Source: Anaeromassilibacillus sp. An172
Lineage (GTDB): Bacteria > Bacillota > Clostridia > Oscillospirales > Acutalibacteraceae
Length of the DNA: 64,000 nt
Direction: 5' to 3'
Assembly (NCBI RefSeq): GCF_002160515.1
Contig: NZ_NFKS01000003.1
Span: forward strand, 1-64,000
Part shown: positions 15,137 to 26,882 of the stretch, in pieces
Position numbering within the stretch: the stretch's first letter is position 1
How the letters are laid out: the number at the start of each line of letters is the position of its first letter
The notes under the pieces: model-generated
Database searches by the model: none
The model's input: only the letters and a program-made list of their open reading frames with translations
What the model was told of the DNA's origin: nothing
Translations under genes and position numbers: made by a program

Positions 15137-16591
15137 ATGAGAAAGCTTTCACAGGAAAGGGCGCCTATCTATGAAGCCTTGGAAAGGTTTAAGAAAATGA
15201 GGGTAGTTCCTTTTGATGTTCCTGGTCATAAAAGAGGCCGTGGAAACCCTGAGCTTACTGCGCTTTTGGGTGAAAACTGCGTGCAGATGGATGTAAATTC
15301 CATGAAGCCTTTGGACAATCTCTGCCACCCGATTTCCGTTATCAGGGATGCGGAAGTTTTGGCAGCGGAGGCTTTTCATGCTGCTCATGCATTTTTAATG
15401 GTGGGCGGAACAACCTCTGCCGTGCAGAGCATGATTTTGTCCGTAGTAAAAAGAGGCGAAAAGATTATACTCCCACGAAACGTACACAGAAGCGTTATGG
15501 GAGCTCTTGTTTTGTGCGGGGCAATTCCGATTTACGTAAACCCCGCCTGTGATGAAAAATTGGGAATACCATTGGGGATGAGTGTTTCCGATGTAAAAAA
15601 AGCTATTGAAAAGCATCCGGACGCAAAGGCTGTGCTTGTTAACAATCCGACCTATTACGGAATATGCTCAGACCTTCGCTCCATTGTAAAGCTTGCCCAT
15701 GAGCACAACATGCTCTGTCTTGCAGACGAAGCCCACGGAACACATTTTTATTTCGGAGAAAATCTTCCGGTTTCCGCAATGGACGCAGGCGCTGACATGG
15801 CTGCGGTTTCAATGCATAAGTCGGGCGGAAGCCTTACCCAAAGTTCCTTGCTTTTGGCAGGACCTGCAATGACCGAGGGTCATATAAGACAGATAATAAA
15901 CCTTACACAGACCACCAGCGGTTCTTATCTTCTTCTTTCAAGCCTTGATATTTCAAGAAGAAATCTTGCATTGAGAGGAAAGGTGTCCTTTGCAAGGGTT
16001 GTTGACCTTGCAGAATACGCAAGAGCCGAGATAAACGCTATCGGCGGTTATTACGCATATTCAAAGGAGCTTATAAACGGCGACAGCATATTTGACTTTG
16101 ACGTTACAAAGCTTTCTGTCAATACTTTAAATATAGGTTTGGCAGGAATTGAAGTGTACGACCTTCTTCGTGACGAATACGATATACAGATTGAGTTCGG
16201 CGACTTGGGAAATATACTTGCATACATCTCTATCGGCGACAGAATAAGAGAGATTGAAAGGCTTGTAAGCGCACTTTATGAAGTGAGAAGAAGATTTTCA
16301 AAATCAAAGTCAGACCTTATGAGCCATGAATATATTGACCCTCAGGTGGCGGTTTCTCCTCAGGATGCATTTTATGCAGACAAGGAGTCATTGCCGATAC
16401 GTGAAACAGAGGGAAGAGTTTGCAGTGAATTTGTAATGTGCTATCCTCCCGGAATACCTATTCTCGCTCCGGGCGAAAGGATAACCAAAGAAATTCTCGA
16501 TTATATAGAGTACGCCAAAGAAAAGGGCTGCTCGATGACAGGGCCGGAAAATCCCGATATTGAAAGGCTCAATGTTTTGAAAGGAGTTTAA
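15137..16591 (+). CDS. speA: Arginine decarboxylase (PLP fold type I)
   Basis: 484 residues, of the short Orn/Lys/Arg decarboxylase class found in Firmicutes (SpeA/YaaO-like). It should convert arginine to agmatine. The PLP lysine is in VSMHKSGGSLTQSS; the family motifs VPGHKRG, GGTTSAVQ and ADEAHGTHFYF are all present. The C-terminal domain ends normally. The frame extends to 15104, but the start is ATG 15137 after CGGAGAGTG. Arginine rather than lysine or ornithine is inferred from the agmatinase gene in the same operon. Confidence 0.9.
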   Translation: MRKLSQERAPIYEALERFKKMRVVPFDVPGHKRGRGNPELTALLGENCVQMDVNSMKPLDNLCHPISVIRDAEVLAAEAFHAAHAFLMVGGTTSAVQSMILSVVKRGEKIILPRNVHRSVMGALVLCGAIPIYVNPACDEKLGIPLGMSVSDVKKAIEKHPDAKAVLVNNPTYYGICSDLRSIVKLAHEHNMLCLADEAHGTHFYFGENLPVSAMDAGADMAAVSMHKSGGSLTQSSLLLAGPAMTEGHIRQIINLTQTTSGSYLLLSSLDISRRNLALRGKVSFARVVDLAEYARAEINAIGGYYAYSKELINGDSIFDFDVTKLSVNTLNIGLAGIEVYDLLRDEYDIQIEFGDLGNILAYISIGDRIREIERLVSALYEVRRRFSKSKSDLMSHEYIDPQVAVSPQDAFYADKESLPIRETEGRVCSEFVMCYPPGIPILAPGERITKEILDYIEYAKEKGCSMTGPENPDIERLNVLKGV

Positions 16592-16592
16592 T

Positions 16593-17444
16593 ATGGATTT
16601 TTGGTTTTCGGAAAAACATACTCCAAATGTTAAAATATCTATAAGAATTGACCGTCAGCTTTACAGTGGAAAAAGCGAATTTCAGAGAATTGATGTTTTT
16701 GATTCTCCGGAGTTCGGAAGATTTCTCACCCTGGACGGATATATGATGCTCACCGAAAAGGACGAGTTTATCTATCACGAGATGATAACCCATGTTCCTA
16801 TGGCTGTTCATCCAAATGTAAAGAAAGTCCTTGTAATCGGCGCAGGCGACGGCGGCGTTATAAGAGAGCTGACAAAGTACCACGATATTGAACAGATTGA
16901 TATGGTTGAGATTGACCCTCTTGTTGTTGAGGTCTGCAAAAAATATCTGCCTCAGACCGCCTGCCGCTTTGACGATGAAAGACTTAATATCTATTATGAG
17001 GACGGTCTGCGTTTTGTGCGTTTCCATGAAAACGAATACGATTTGATAATCGTTGACTCAACCGACCCGTTCGGACCCGGCGAGGGACTTTTCACAAGGG
17101 AGTTTTACGGCAACTGCTACAACGCCCTTAAAGAGGACGGAATAATGGTAAACCAGCACGAAAGTCCTTTTTATGACGAGGACGCAAACGCCTGCCAGAG
17201 AGCACACAAGAGAATTGTTGAATCTTTCCCGATAAGCCGTGTTTATCAGGCACATATCCCAACATATCCGTCGGGACACTGGCTTTTCGGATTTGCCTCT
17301 AAAAAATATCATCCTTTAAAGGACTTAAACGAGGTAAGATGGAACATGCGTGGACTTTCCTGCAACTACTATACAACAACACTTCACAAGGGAGCATTTT
17401 ATCTCCCTGCATATGTAGAGGAGCTGCTTCAAGATGTTGAATAA
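16593..17444 (+). CDS. speE: Spermidine synthase
   Basis: 283 residues, normal length. It transfers the aminopropyl group from decarboxylated AdoMet to putrescine. The motifs GAGDGGVIREL (AdoMet site), DGYMMLTEKDEFIYHEM and VDSTDPFGPGEGLF (gatekeeping and catalytic Asp) are visible. The ATG follows AAGGAGTTTAAT, two bases after the speA stop. It overlaps speB by 11 bases. Because a second spermidine route is coded in the same operon, its natural acceptor may also be spermidine or another amine; this cannot be told from the sequence. Confidence 0.93.
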   Translation: MDFWFSEKHTPNVKISIRIDRQLYSGKSEFQRIDVFDSPEFGRFLTLDGYMMLTEKDEFIYHEMITHVPMAVHPNVKKVLVIGAGDGGVIRELTKYHDIEQIDMVEIDPLVVEVCKKYLPQTACRFDDERLNIYYEDGLRFVRFHENEYDLIIVDSTDPFGPGEGLFTREFYGNCYNALKEDGIMVNQHESPFYDEDANACQRAHKRIVESFPISRVYQAHIPTYPSGHWLFGFASKKYHPLKDLNEVRWNMRGLSCNYYTTTLHKGAFYLPAYVEELLQDVE

Positions 17445-18288
17445 AAATATAGAAACCTTCATGGCCTGTGACGCAGAGTATGAGGACGCAAAAACCGTGC
17501 TTTTCGGCGCACCTTTTGACTCCACAACCTCTTACCGTCCCGGCACAAGATTCGGAAGCCGCACTATAAGACAGGAGTCTTTCGGTGTGGAAACCTACAG
17601 TCCTTATCAGGATAAAGATATGACCGACTACAGCTTTTTTGACAGCGGAGATTTGGAACTTTGCTTCGGAAGCTCGGAAAAAGCCCTTGAGGACATCGAA
17701 GAGAGAACAAAGACAATCCTTGAGGACGGAAAAAGACCCTTTATGATGGGCGGCGAGCATCTGGTAACTTTGGGTGCAGTGAGAGCTGTCGCTAAAAAAT
17801 ATCCGGACCTGCACATAATCCACTTTGACGCTCATGCGGACCTGAGAGAGGAATATCTGGGCGCACAGCTTTCCCATGCGGCAGTTCTTAAAAGATGCTG
17901 GGAGCTTGTGGGCGACGATAGAATTTTTCAGTTTGGAATAAGGTCAGGGGACAGAGAGGAATTTCTCTGGGGCAAAGACCATGTTTTTACAAATAAATTT
18001 AATTTTAACGGTTTGAAAGAAACTGTAGAGAGCTTAAAGGGAAAGCCGATTTATTTTACGCTTGACCTTGATGTTCTCGACCCAAGCGTCTTCCCTGGAA
18101 CCGGAACACCGGAACCGGGCGGAGTTACTTTCAATGAACTTAGGGACGCAGTTGAACTGGTTTGCTCAAGCCTCAACATTGTGGGCTGTGACGTAAACGA
18201 GTTAAGTCCGCCATATGACCCCAGCGGTATATCAGCTGCTGCGGCATGTAAAATAGTAAGAGAGATGCTATTGGCTCTTGAACAATAA
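17434..18288 (+). CDS. speB: Agmatinase (arginase/ureohydrolase family)
   Basis: 284 residues. It hydrolyses agmatine to putrescine and urea using two manganese ions. The metal-binding motifs GGEH, HFDAHADLR and TLDLDVLDPS are intact, and the late 'VGCDVNELSPPYDPSG' region is typical of SpeB. It overlaps speE by 11 bases, indicating coupled translation. With SpeA it supplies putrescine to both spermidine routes in this operon. Confidence 0.93.
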   Translation: MLNKNIETFMACDAEYEDAKTVLFGAPFDSTTSYRPGTRFGSRTIRQESFGVETYSPYQDKDMTDYSFFDSGDLELCFGSSEKALEDIEERTKTILEDGKRPFMMGGEHLVTLGAVRAVAKKYPDLHIIHFDAHADLREEYLGAQLSHAAVLKRCWELVGDDRIFQFGIRSGDREEFLWGKDHVFTNKFNFNGLKETVESLKGKPIYFTLDLDVLDPSVFPGTGTPEPGGVTFNELRDAVELVCSSLNIVGCDVNELSPPYDPSGISAAAACKIVREMLLALEQ

Positions 18289-18319
18289 CAGGAATTTTTA
18301 ATATCAGGAGGAATTTAAA

Positions 18320-19522
18320 ATGGGTAAAGCTCTAATTATCGGCTGCGGCGGCGTTGCTTCCGTAGCAATTCACAAGTGCTGTCAGAACAGTGAAGTTTTT
18401 GAGGAAATCTGCATTGCCAGCAGAACAAAATCCAAATGCGACGCCCTTAAGAACGAGCTTGAGGGAAAAACAAAGACAAAAATCTCCACTGCACAGGTTG
18501 ACGCAAACAGCGTTGAACAGCTTGTAAATCTTATCAATGATTTCAAACCTGACGTGGTTTTGAACCTTGCCCTTCCTTATCAGGACCTTACAATAATGGA
18601 TGCTTGTCTTGCAACAAAGACACACTATATAGATACAGCAAACTATGAGCCTGAGGACACTGCAAAGTTTGAGTATAAATGGCAGTGGGCTTACAGAGAG
18701 AAATTCAAAGAAGCAGGAATTACAGCTCTGCTTGGAAGCGGTTTTGATCCGGGCGTTACAGGCGTATTCTCAGCTTATGCTTTGAAGCACGAGTTTGACG
18801 AAATCAACTACATTGATATTCTGGACTGCAACGGCGGCGACCACGGCTATCCTTTCGCTACAAACTTCAATCCGGAAATCAACATCCGTGAGGTTTCTGC
18901 TAAAGGTTCCTACTGGGAGGACGGCCATTGGGTTGAAACAGAGCCAATGGAAATTAAAAGAGAATACAACTTTGACGGCGTAGGCATGAAAGATATGTAT
19001 CTGCTCCACCACGAGGAGATAGAGTCCTTGGCTCTCAATATTCCGGGAATTAAGAGAATCCGTTTCTTCATGACTTTCGGTCAGAGCTATCTTACACACC
19101 TCAAGTGTCTTGAAAATGTAGGCATGACTTCAATCGAGCCTATCATGTACGAGGGCAAGGAGATTGTTCCGCTTCAGTTCCTGAAGGCAGTTCTTCCTGA
19201 CCCTGCATCTCTCGGTCCAAGAACAGTTGGTAAGACAAATATCGGCTGTATCTTCCAGGGTAAAAAGGACGGCAAGGATAAGACATATTACCTTTACAAC
19301 ATCTGCGACCATCAGGAGTGCTACAAAGAGGTTGGCTCTCAGGCTATCTCCTACACAACAGGCGTTCCTGCAATGATAGGCGCAATGCTTGTTATGAACG
19401 GCACATGGCAGAAGCCGGGCGTTTACAATATTGAGGAGTTCGATCCGGATCCATTTATGGACGCTCTCAACAAGTGGGGACTTCCTTGGATTGAATCCCA
19501 CAATCCGGTGCTGGTTGACTGA
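18320..19522 (+). CDS. Carboxynorspermidine/carboxyspermidine synthase (saccharopine dehydrogenase family)
   Basis: 400 residues. It joins aspartate semialdehyde to putrescine (or diaminopropane) and reduces the imine with NADPH, giving carboxyspermidine (or carboxynorspermidine). An N-terminal Rossmann motif, IIGCGGVASVAIHKC, and the central GSGFDPGVTGVFSAYA segment match the family. The ATG follows AGGAGGAATTTAAA. Its stop overlaps the start of the decarboxylase that acts next (TGATGG). Good length and all key regions present. Confidence 0.92.
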   Translation: MGKALIIGCGGVASVAIHKCCQNSEVFEEICIASRTKSKCDALKNELEGKTKTKISTAQVDANSVEQLVNLINDFKPDVVLNLALPYQDLTIMDACLATKTHYIDTANYEPEDTAKFEYKWQWAYREKFKEAGITALLGSGFDPGVTGVFSAYALKHEFDEINYIDILDCNGGDHGYPFATNFNPEINIREVSAKGSYWEDGHWVETEPMEIKREYNFDGVGMKDMYLLHHEEIESLALNIPGIKRIRFFMTFGQSYLTHLKCLENVGMTSIEPIMYEGKEIVPLQFLKAVLPDPASLGPRTVGKTNIGCIFQGKKDGKDKTYYLYNICDHQECYKEVGSQAISYTTGVPAMIGAMLVMNGTWQKPGVYNIEEFDPDPFMDALNKWGLPWIESHNPVLVD

Positions 19523-20655
19523 TGGAAAAGTATATAGTACCAGGTTTACCAACCCCGTATTTTGTGGTTGATGAAAGCTTCCTGATAAAAAATTTGGAGA
19601 TACTCAAATCTGTATGCGACAGGGCAGGCTGTAAAATTTTGCTTGCCCAGAAAGCTTTTTCCATGTACAGAACCTATCCGCTGATAAGCCGTTATCTTTA
19701 CGGAACTACCGCCAGCGGACTTCACGAGGCAAGGCTGGGAAAAGAGGAGTTTCCCGGAGAAACCCATGTTTTCTCACCAGCATACAGGGAAGATGAGTTT
19801 GAAGAGCTTTTGACCTATGCTGACCACTTTGTTTTTAACTCTCCACGTCAGGTGGAAAAGTTCGGCATGAGGGCAAAGAAAGCCGGAAAGCAGATAGGAC
19901 TTAGAATAAATCCCCAGTGTTCCACTCAGGAGGGACACGAGATTTACGACCCATGCGCCGACGGTTCAAGACTTGGAACAACACTTGCAAATTTTGACCC
20001 GAAGCAGGTTGAAATCCTTGACGGACTTCATTTCCATACCTTATGCGAGCAGAACTCAGACGACCTTGAAACAACGGTTATAGAGTTTGAAAAGAAGTTC
20101 GGAAAATATCTCCATTCCATGAAATGGTTAAATCTTGGGGGAGGACATCACATCACCCGCAAGGATTACGATATAGAGAAGCTTATAAATATAGTTAAAG
20201 GCTTAAAGAAAAAGTACAATGTTGAGGTTTATCTGGAGCCGGGAGAAGCGGTTGTTTTAAACGCCGGTTTCCTTGTGACATCTGTAATGGAAACCTTTAA
20301 CAATGTTATTGACGTTGCCATTGTGGACACCTCTGCGGCATGTCATATGCCCGACGTTATAGAGATGCCATACCGCCCGCCCCTTTACAACAGCGGCGAA
20401 AGCGGCGAGAAAAAATACACCTATCGTCTTGGAGGACCTACATGTCTTGCCGGCGATGTAATAGGTGACTATTCCTTTGACGAGCCTTTAAAAGAGGGCG
20501 ACAAGCTTATTTTTGAGGATATGGCTCTTTACACAATGGTAAAGACAAACACCTTTAACGGAATGAAGCTGCCCTCAATAGTCTACAGAAAAAAAGACGG
20601 AAGCTTCGAGCTTGTAAGAAGTTTCACCTACGAAGATTTCAAATCCCGCCTATAG
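19522..20655 (+). CDS. nspC: Carboxynorspermidine decarboxylase
   Basis: 377 residues, PLP fold type III (alanine-racemase-like). It decarboxylates carboxy(nor)spermidine to (nor)spermidine. The PLP lysine is in ILLAQKAFSMY. Also present are NLGGGHHITRKDYD and the C-terminal 'LGGPTCLAGDVIGDYSF' with the catalytic Cys of the second subunit. It overlaps the synthase gene by one base. It is the last gene of the polyamine operon and is followed ten bases later by a hairpin repeat. Confidence 0.93.
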   Translation: MEKYIVPGLPTPYFVVDESFLIKNLEILKSVCDRAGCKILLAQKAFSMYRTYPLISRYLYGTTASGLHEARLGKEEFPGETHVFSPAYREDEFEELLTYADHFVFNSPRQVEKFGMRAKKAGKQIGLRINPQCSTQEGHEIYDPCADGSRLGTTLANFDPKQVEILDGLHFHTLCEQNSDDLETTVIEFEKKFGKYLHSMKWLNLGGGHHITRKDYDIEKLINIVKGLKKKYNVEVYLEPGEAVVLNAGFLVTSVMETFNNVIDVAIVDTSAACHMPDVIEMPYRPPLYNSGESGEKKYTYRLGGPTCLAGDVIGDYSFDEPLKEGDKLIFEDMALYTMVKTNTFNGMKLPSIVYRKKDGSFELVRSFTYEDFKSRL

Positions 20656-20664
20656 TTTTTAGCT

Positions 20665-20741
20665 CCGACCTGCAAATGTTTCATCTAATCTTTATGTTCT
20701 GCACAGGTCGGGCGAGACCTTTTCCTAGATCTTTGGAATGG
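20665..20741 (+). repeat. Hairpin repeat, copy 1
   Basis: Stem CCGACCTG...CAGGTCGG, followed by a conserved tail GCGAGACCTTTTCCTAGAT and then CTTTGGAA. The same arrangement occurs at 20985-21062 (minus strand) and 32642-32720 (plus strand). This copy starts ten bases after the nspC stop. Confidence 0.75.
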
Positions 20742-20780
20742 TTCGCACTCGGTTGGGTTTCATTTTTGATCTTATAATTT

Positions 20781-20818
20781 ACAGCTATGGTTATTTAGTT
20801 AGCCATAGCTGTTTTTAT
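20781..20818 (+). terminator. Terminator between the polyamine operon and pdxY
   Basis: Perfect stem ACAGCTATGG/CCATAGCTGT followed by TTTTTATT. It lies inside the region framed by the two facing hairpin repeats. Between here and 20984 the sequence is AT-rich; I see no gene in it. Confidence 0.85.
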
Positions 20819-20984
20819 TATTCGATCTATCGTAGAACGGATTGTATATCTGTACGGTAACATAATAGCAAATGAAAAATAATGATTGTTTACGGAGATG
20901 ATATTAAATTAACACAATATAATATAAGAACAAAGCTTATAGCTTTTATAATTAAATATAATGAAAAACTTTAATGTAAGCGAG

Positions 20985-21062
20985 CTATTCCAAAGAATAA
21001 GCAGGAGGACTCGCCCGACCTGAAACGAAAGTTAATTTCTATATCCGCCCTTTGCAGGTCGG
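20985..21062 (-). repeat. Hairpin repeat, copy 2 (reverse orientation)
   Basis: Read on the minus strand: stem CCGACCTG...CAGGTCGG, then GCGAGTCCTCCTGCTTATTC and TTTGGAATAG. It faces copy 1, so the pair forms the ends of a roughly 400-base non-coding element. Confidence 0.75.
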
Positions 21063-21077
21063 ATATAGAAATTAACT
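21031..21077. repeat. 17-bp perfect inverted repeat overlapping repeat copy 2
   Basis: Arms GTTAATTTCTATATCCG and CGGATATAGAAATTAAC are separated by a 12-base loop. Such a long perfect stem must fold strongly in RNA, but no T-run follows on either strand. It starts inside copy 2 and runs past its outer end toward pdxY. Confidence 0.7.
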
Positions 21078-21162
21078 GTACTGGTTAAAAAGATTAAAAC
21101 TGTATATTTAATTGTGACAGATTTTTTGATAGAATAGCAGCAGATTGAAAACGAGGTGTTTT

Positions 21163-21993
21163 ATGATGAAAAGAATAGTTACAATTCAGGATATTTCATG
21201 CTTGGGCAAATGCTCTTTGACTGTTGCGTTGCCTATAATCTCTGCAATGGGCGTTGAGGCAGCTATAATTCCTACAGCGGTGCTTTCAACTCATACTATG
21301 TTTAAGGGATTTACCTGTAAAGACCTTGACGACCAGATTGTGCCTATTACTGACCACTGGAAAGAGCAGGGAATAAAATTCGACGGAATTTATACAGGTT
21401 ACTTGGCTTCCGAGGCTCAGATTCAGACAGTTATGTCTGTAATTGAAAAGCTCAAGGACAATACTGTTGTTGTAGTTGACCCGGCTATGGCTGATAACGG
21501 TAAAATTTATCCTGCTTTTGATGAGGCTTTTCCAAAGGAAATGGCTAAGCTCTGCGGTGTTGCCGATATAATTCTTCCAAATATAACCGAAGCTTGCTTT
21601 ATGACAGGTACAGAGTATAAGGAAAAATACGACGAGAACTATGTTTTTGAACTTGTTAAGAAGCTTGCCGCTTTGGGATGTAAGAAGATTATCATTAAAG
21701 GCGTGGTTATGCATGGAAACTACGGTGTTTTGGTTTATGACTGTGAGGCAAACACATATAAAACCTATTTCCATGAGAAAATTCCGGTGGGATATCATGG
21801 AACAGGAGATATTTTCTCATCTGCTTTTGTTGGCGCACTTATGGGCGGAAAAAGCCTTGAGGATAGCGTAAAAATTGCCGCTGATTATGTTGTTGAGTGT
21901 ATCAGAATAACAGCCGAGAGAGAAGGCTCTAACTGGTACGGTGTTGATTTTGAAACAGCAATTCCTTTCCTTGTAGATAGAATGAGAAAGTAA
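21163..21993 (+). CDS. pdxY: Pyridoxal/pyridoxamine kinase
   Basis: 276 residues, ribokinase-like fold. It phosphorylates pyridoxal to the PLP cofactor. Signatures: IQDISCLGKCSLTVALPI near the N-terminus, VVDPAMADNGKIY, LPNITEACFMTG, and the anion-hole motif GYHGTGDIFSSAFVGAL with the catalytic Asp. The frame begins at 21145, but GAGGTG at about 21153 supports ATG 21163 (or 21166). It is separated from the polyamine operon by a terminator; a weak extended -10 (TGATAGAAT) lies just upstream. PLP supply would serve SpeA and NspC, though the link is inference. Confidence 0.88.
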   Translation: MMKRIVTIQDISCLGKCSLTVALPIISAMGVEAAIIPTAVLSTHTMFKGFTCKDLDDQIVPITDHWKEQGIKFDGIYTGYLASEAQIQTVMSVIEKLKDNTVVVVDPAMADNGKIYPAFDEAFPKEMAKLCGVADIILPNITEACFMTGTEYKEKYDENYVFELVKKLAALGCKKIIIKGVVMHGNYGVLVYDCEANTYKTYFHEKIPVGYHGTGDIFSSAFVGALMGGKSLEDSVKIAADYVVECIRITAEREGSNWYGVDFETAIPFLVDRMRK

Positions 21994-22004
21994 TTTTTAT
22001 AAAA

Positions 22005-22042
22005 AGATAAGCTCAGAGGTTTAAAGCCCCTGAGCTTTTGTG
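22005..22042. terminator. Bidirectional terminator between pdxY and sigE
   Basis: A stem AAGCTCAG with one mismatch region, closing on CTGAGCTT, is followed by a T-rich run on the plus strand. On the minus strand it is followed by TATCTTTTT. The two genes converge here. Confidence 0.8.
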
Positions 22043-22045
22043 TTT

Positions 22046-22813
22046 TCAGCAGTTTATTGTTCTGTCCAGTTCCTTTTTAAGCCGTCCAATGATTTTCTTT
22101 TCCAGCCTTGATATGTAGCTTTGGGAAATTCCCAGCATGTCTGCAACTTCCTTTTGAGTGTGTTCCTTTTGATTGTTTATGCCGAAGCGAAGTTCCATTA
22201 TTGTTTTTTCTCTGCCTGGGAGATTTTTTATCGCCGCTAAAAGCAGATTTTGTTCAAGCTCCTGTTCGATGTTTCTGTTGATAACATCGCTGTCACTGCC
22301 CAAAACATCGCAGAGCAAAAGCTCGTTTCCGTCCCAGTCAGTATTTAAAGGTTCGTCAATGGAGATTTCGTTTTTTCTGTGTGAGGTCTTTCTCAGAAAC
22401 ATCAAAATTTCATTTTCAATACAGCGTGAGGCATAGGTGGCAAGCTTTATATTTTTTCCGGGAGAAAAGGTGTTCACGGCTTTTATAAGACCGATTGTGC
22501 CGATTGATACCAAGTCCTCAACACAGATACCGGAATTTTCAAATTTCTTTGCAATGTAAACCACAAGACGGAGATTGTGCACAATGAGTGGTTCCCTGGC
22601 TGATTCATCGCCGGCTTCAATCCTTTCCATGATTTTTGCTTCCTCAGTTTTAGAAAGGGGAGGCGGCAGAGTTTCGCTTCCGTTGATATAAAAAACCTGG
22701 CTTTCCGAGCCGGTAAGTCTGCGGAATATGTTCAAAAGCTTTGAAGAATATTTTCTGAATGTCAGAAGTATTTTGTTTTTCACTTTTGCAAAATATAACT
22801 CTATTAGTTCCAT
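22046..22813 (-). CDS. sigE: Sporulation sigma factor SigE precursor (pro-sigma-E)
   Basis: 255 residues. It directs mother-cell transcription early in sporulation after SpoIIGA removes an N-terminal pro-sequence. The hydrophobic N-terminal region (about 30 residues), the signature [18 protein letters not shown], sigma region 2 ([22 protein letters not shown]) and region 4 helix-turn-helix ([22 protein letters not shown]) are all present. The ATG follows GAGAGGATTTTAATT. It lies 13 bases after the spoIIGA stop, the classic spoIIG operon order. Confidence 0.97.
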   Translation of the reverse strand: MELIELYFAKVKNKILLTFRKYSSKLLNIFRRLTGSESQVFYINGSETLPPPLSKTEEAKIMERIEAGDESAREPLIVHNLRLVVYIAKKFENSGICVEDLVSIGTIGLIKAVNTFSPGKNIKLATYASRCIENEILMFLRKTSHRKNEISIDEPLNTDWDGNELLLCDVLGSDSDVINRNIEQELEQNLLLAAIKNLPGREKTIMELRFGINNQKEHTQKEVADMLGISQSYISRLEKKIIGRLKKELDRTINC

Positions 22814-22826
22814 AATTAAAATCCTC

Positions 22827-23678
22827 TCATTCTACAATATCGTGATTTAAAAGTGCCATTGCGCTGTCTTTGTCTTTTATTTTTCCCTCGGAAATCGCTA
22901 TGTAAATTTCCTTTTCTGATTTTTTCCCGTCTATGTAAACTTCATCGGCTTTGAAAGCTTTCAAAAAGCCCTCGCCGGAAAGAGTTTCAAAGGGTATTAC
23001 ACGAAATGCGGGACTGTTTTCTTCGGTTTGACAGTTGTTTGTGTCGCCGCCTATAAAAGCCGAAGCGGTTTGTTTTTTCTGAAAAACCTCAGCGTCGGCT
23101 ATTATAACGGGACTGCCGGAAAAAGGCTCGTAAAGGGAACAGCCTGTGTCGGTTTTTCCGAAAAACTCCCAGAAGCAGCCGGACTTTTTAACCCTTATTT
23201 TGTGGATGATATCGTTTTCCGTTTTGTGTTTTGTGACGATTTGAATAAACCTGAAAACGAAATAACAAATCAGTGTAAGAAAAATAAATACCACCGGCGA
23301 CATGTTTATGTAAATCCAGTCGTTGTTGACAACCGAGATTTTATTTATTGAAATTCCTGAAATCAGCAAAATTATGCCGCAGAAGCCGATATTTGTGAGA
23401 AGAAAGACGGCTATCTGACGGATAAAGCACCGTTTGCCGCTGTAACCGAAAGAAATTAAAACAGTCGCCACGGAGCATAAAACTTTCAGTAAAAAGCTGA
23501 TTACAGGGGAGAGAGGCGGTAAAAAAATTAAAAGGGAGAATAAAGAGGTTATTCCTGCGCAGATAATAAGTCTGGAGTTTTTTGTATTAAGGCTTAGGAA
23601 TTTTTTGACACAAAGCAGTATAAAATAATTTACGAAAAAATTTACACAGATTAAAACGTCAACGTAAATGGTTATCAT
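22827..23678 (-). CDS. spoIIGA: Sigma-E processing peptidase SpoIIGA
   Basis: 283 residues. A membrane-bound aspartic protease that cleaves pro-sigma-E in the mother cell when signalled by SpoIIR. Five membrane segments occupy about residues 1-155. The cytoplasmic protease half has the active-site motif [20 protein letters not shown] with the catalytic Asp. The start ATG follows GAGGTAATAGC. The Bacillus gene is Spo0A-controlled; I could not see a clear 0A box upstream. Confidence 0.93.
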   Translation of the reverse strand: MITIYVDVLICVNFFVNYFILLCVKKFLSLNTKNSRLIICAGITSLFSLLIFLPPLSPVISFLLKVLCSVATVLISFGYSGKRCFIRQIAVFLLTNIGFCGIILLISGISINKISVVNNDWIYINMSPVVFIFLTLICYFVFRFIQIVTKHKTENDIIHKIRVKKSGCFWEFFGKTDTGCSLYEPFSGSPVIIADAEVFQKKQTASAFIGGDTNNCQTEENSPAFRVIPFETLSGEGFLKAFKADEVYIDGKKSEKEIYIAISEGKIKDKDSAMALLNHDIVE

Positions 23679-23864
23679 GCTATTACCTCGTATATTGAAT
23701 CGGAAAACACCGTGTTTAAATTATTGCATAAAGAAAAGAAAATATATGTCTTAATAGGGCAGTATATATTTCAGTAAATTTGAAAAATAAGAATGTATTA
23801 TGTATAAAATGGTTAAAAATGTTTATAGAATTAAAAATTTTTATTGATTTTTTATAAGTTTGCA

Positions 23865-23893
23865 TTGACTTATGAATGTTAAAAATGTAAAAT
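23865..23893 (+). promoter_or_regulatory. Promoter of the V-ATPase operon
   Basis: -35 TTGACT (23865-23870), a 17-base spacer and -10 TAAAAT (23888-23893), about 65 bases before the first gene. A strong sigma-A match. The rest of 23679-23958 is AT-rich, with no gene seen. Confidence 0.75.
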
Positions 23894-23958
23894 AGATTTG
23901 TACACATGCTTAAAAGGTAATAAGTACATTATAATTTTGATATGGCGGTGATAATACT

Positions 23959-24264
23959 TTGAAACAGACAATCGATAAGCTTAGAGATGCTGAGTCAAGA
24001 GCTGTTAAGGCAGAGCAGGAGGCAAAGCAGAAAGCAAAAAGCATTGTAAGCGAAGCGCAGACAAAAAGCGCAAAAATGCTTAAAGATGCACAGCAGCAGT
24101 ACAAACAAACTTCCGACGGCAAGATTGAGCTTGTCAAAAAGGAATGTGAAAAGGAACTTGCTGAAATTAAGAAAAAAAGTGACAGCGACAGCGCAAAGCT
24201 GATTGCACAGGCTGAAAAGAACTACGAAAAGGTTTTTGAAGCTGTTAAAAATGTAATCGCCTAA
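23959..24264 (+). CDS. ntpF: V-type ATPase peripheral stalk subunit G/H
   Basis: 101 residues, nearly all one Ala/Lys/Glu/Gln-rich coiled coil, as expected of the G/H stalk subunit that pairs with subunit E to hold the ATPase head still against the membrane part. It starts with TTG eight bases after GGCGGTG. First gene of the operon. The identity rests on size, coiled coil and first position. Confidence 0.8.
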   Translation: MKQTIDKLRDAESRAVKAEQEAKQKAKSIVSEAQTKSAKMLKDAQQQYKQTSDGKIELVKKECEKELAEIKKKSDSDSAKLIAQAEKNYEKVFEAVKNVIA

Positions 24265-24312
24265 CCTCTTTTTCTTAAATCATTAAAAATTTATGCAACG
24301 GAGGTGCGTAAA

Positions 24313-26828
<2,516 letters not shown>

Positions 26829-26882
26829 TAAACAGATAAATAATTTTGTTTGCACCTGCAAATTAAGTAATGGAGAATGGAT

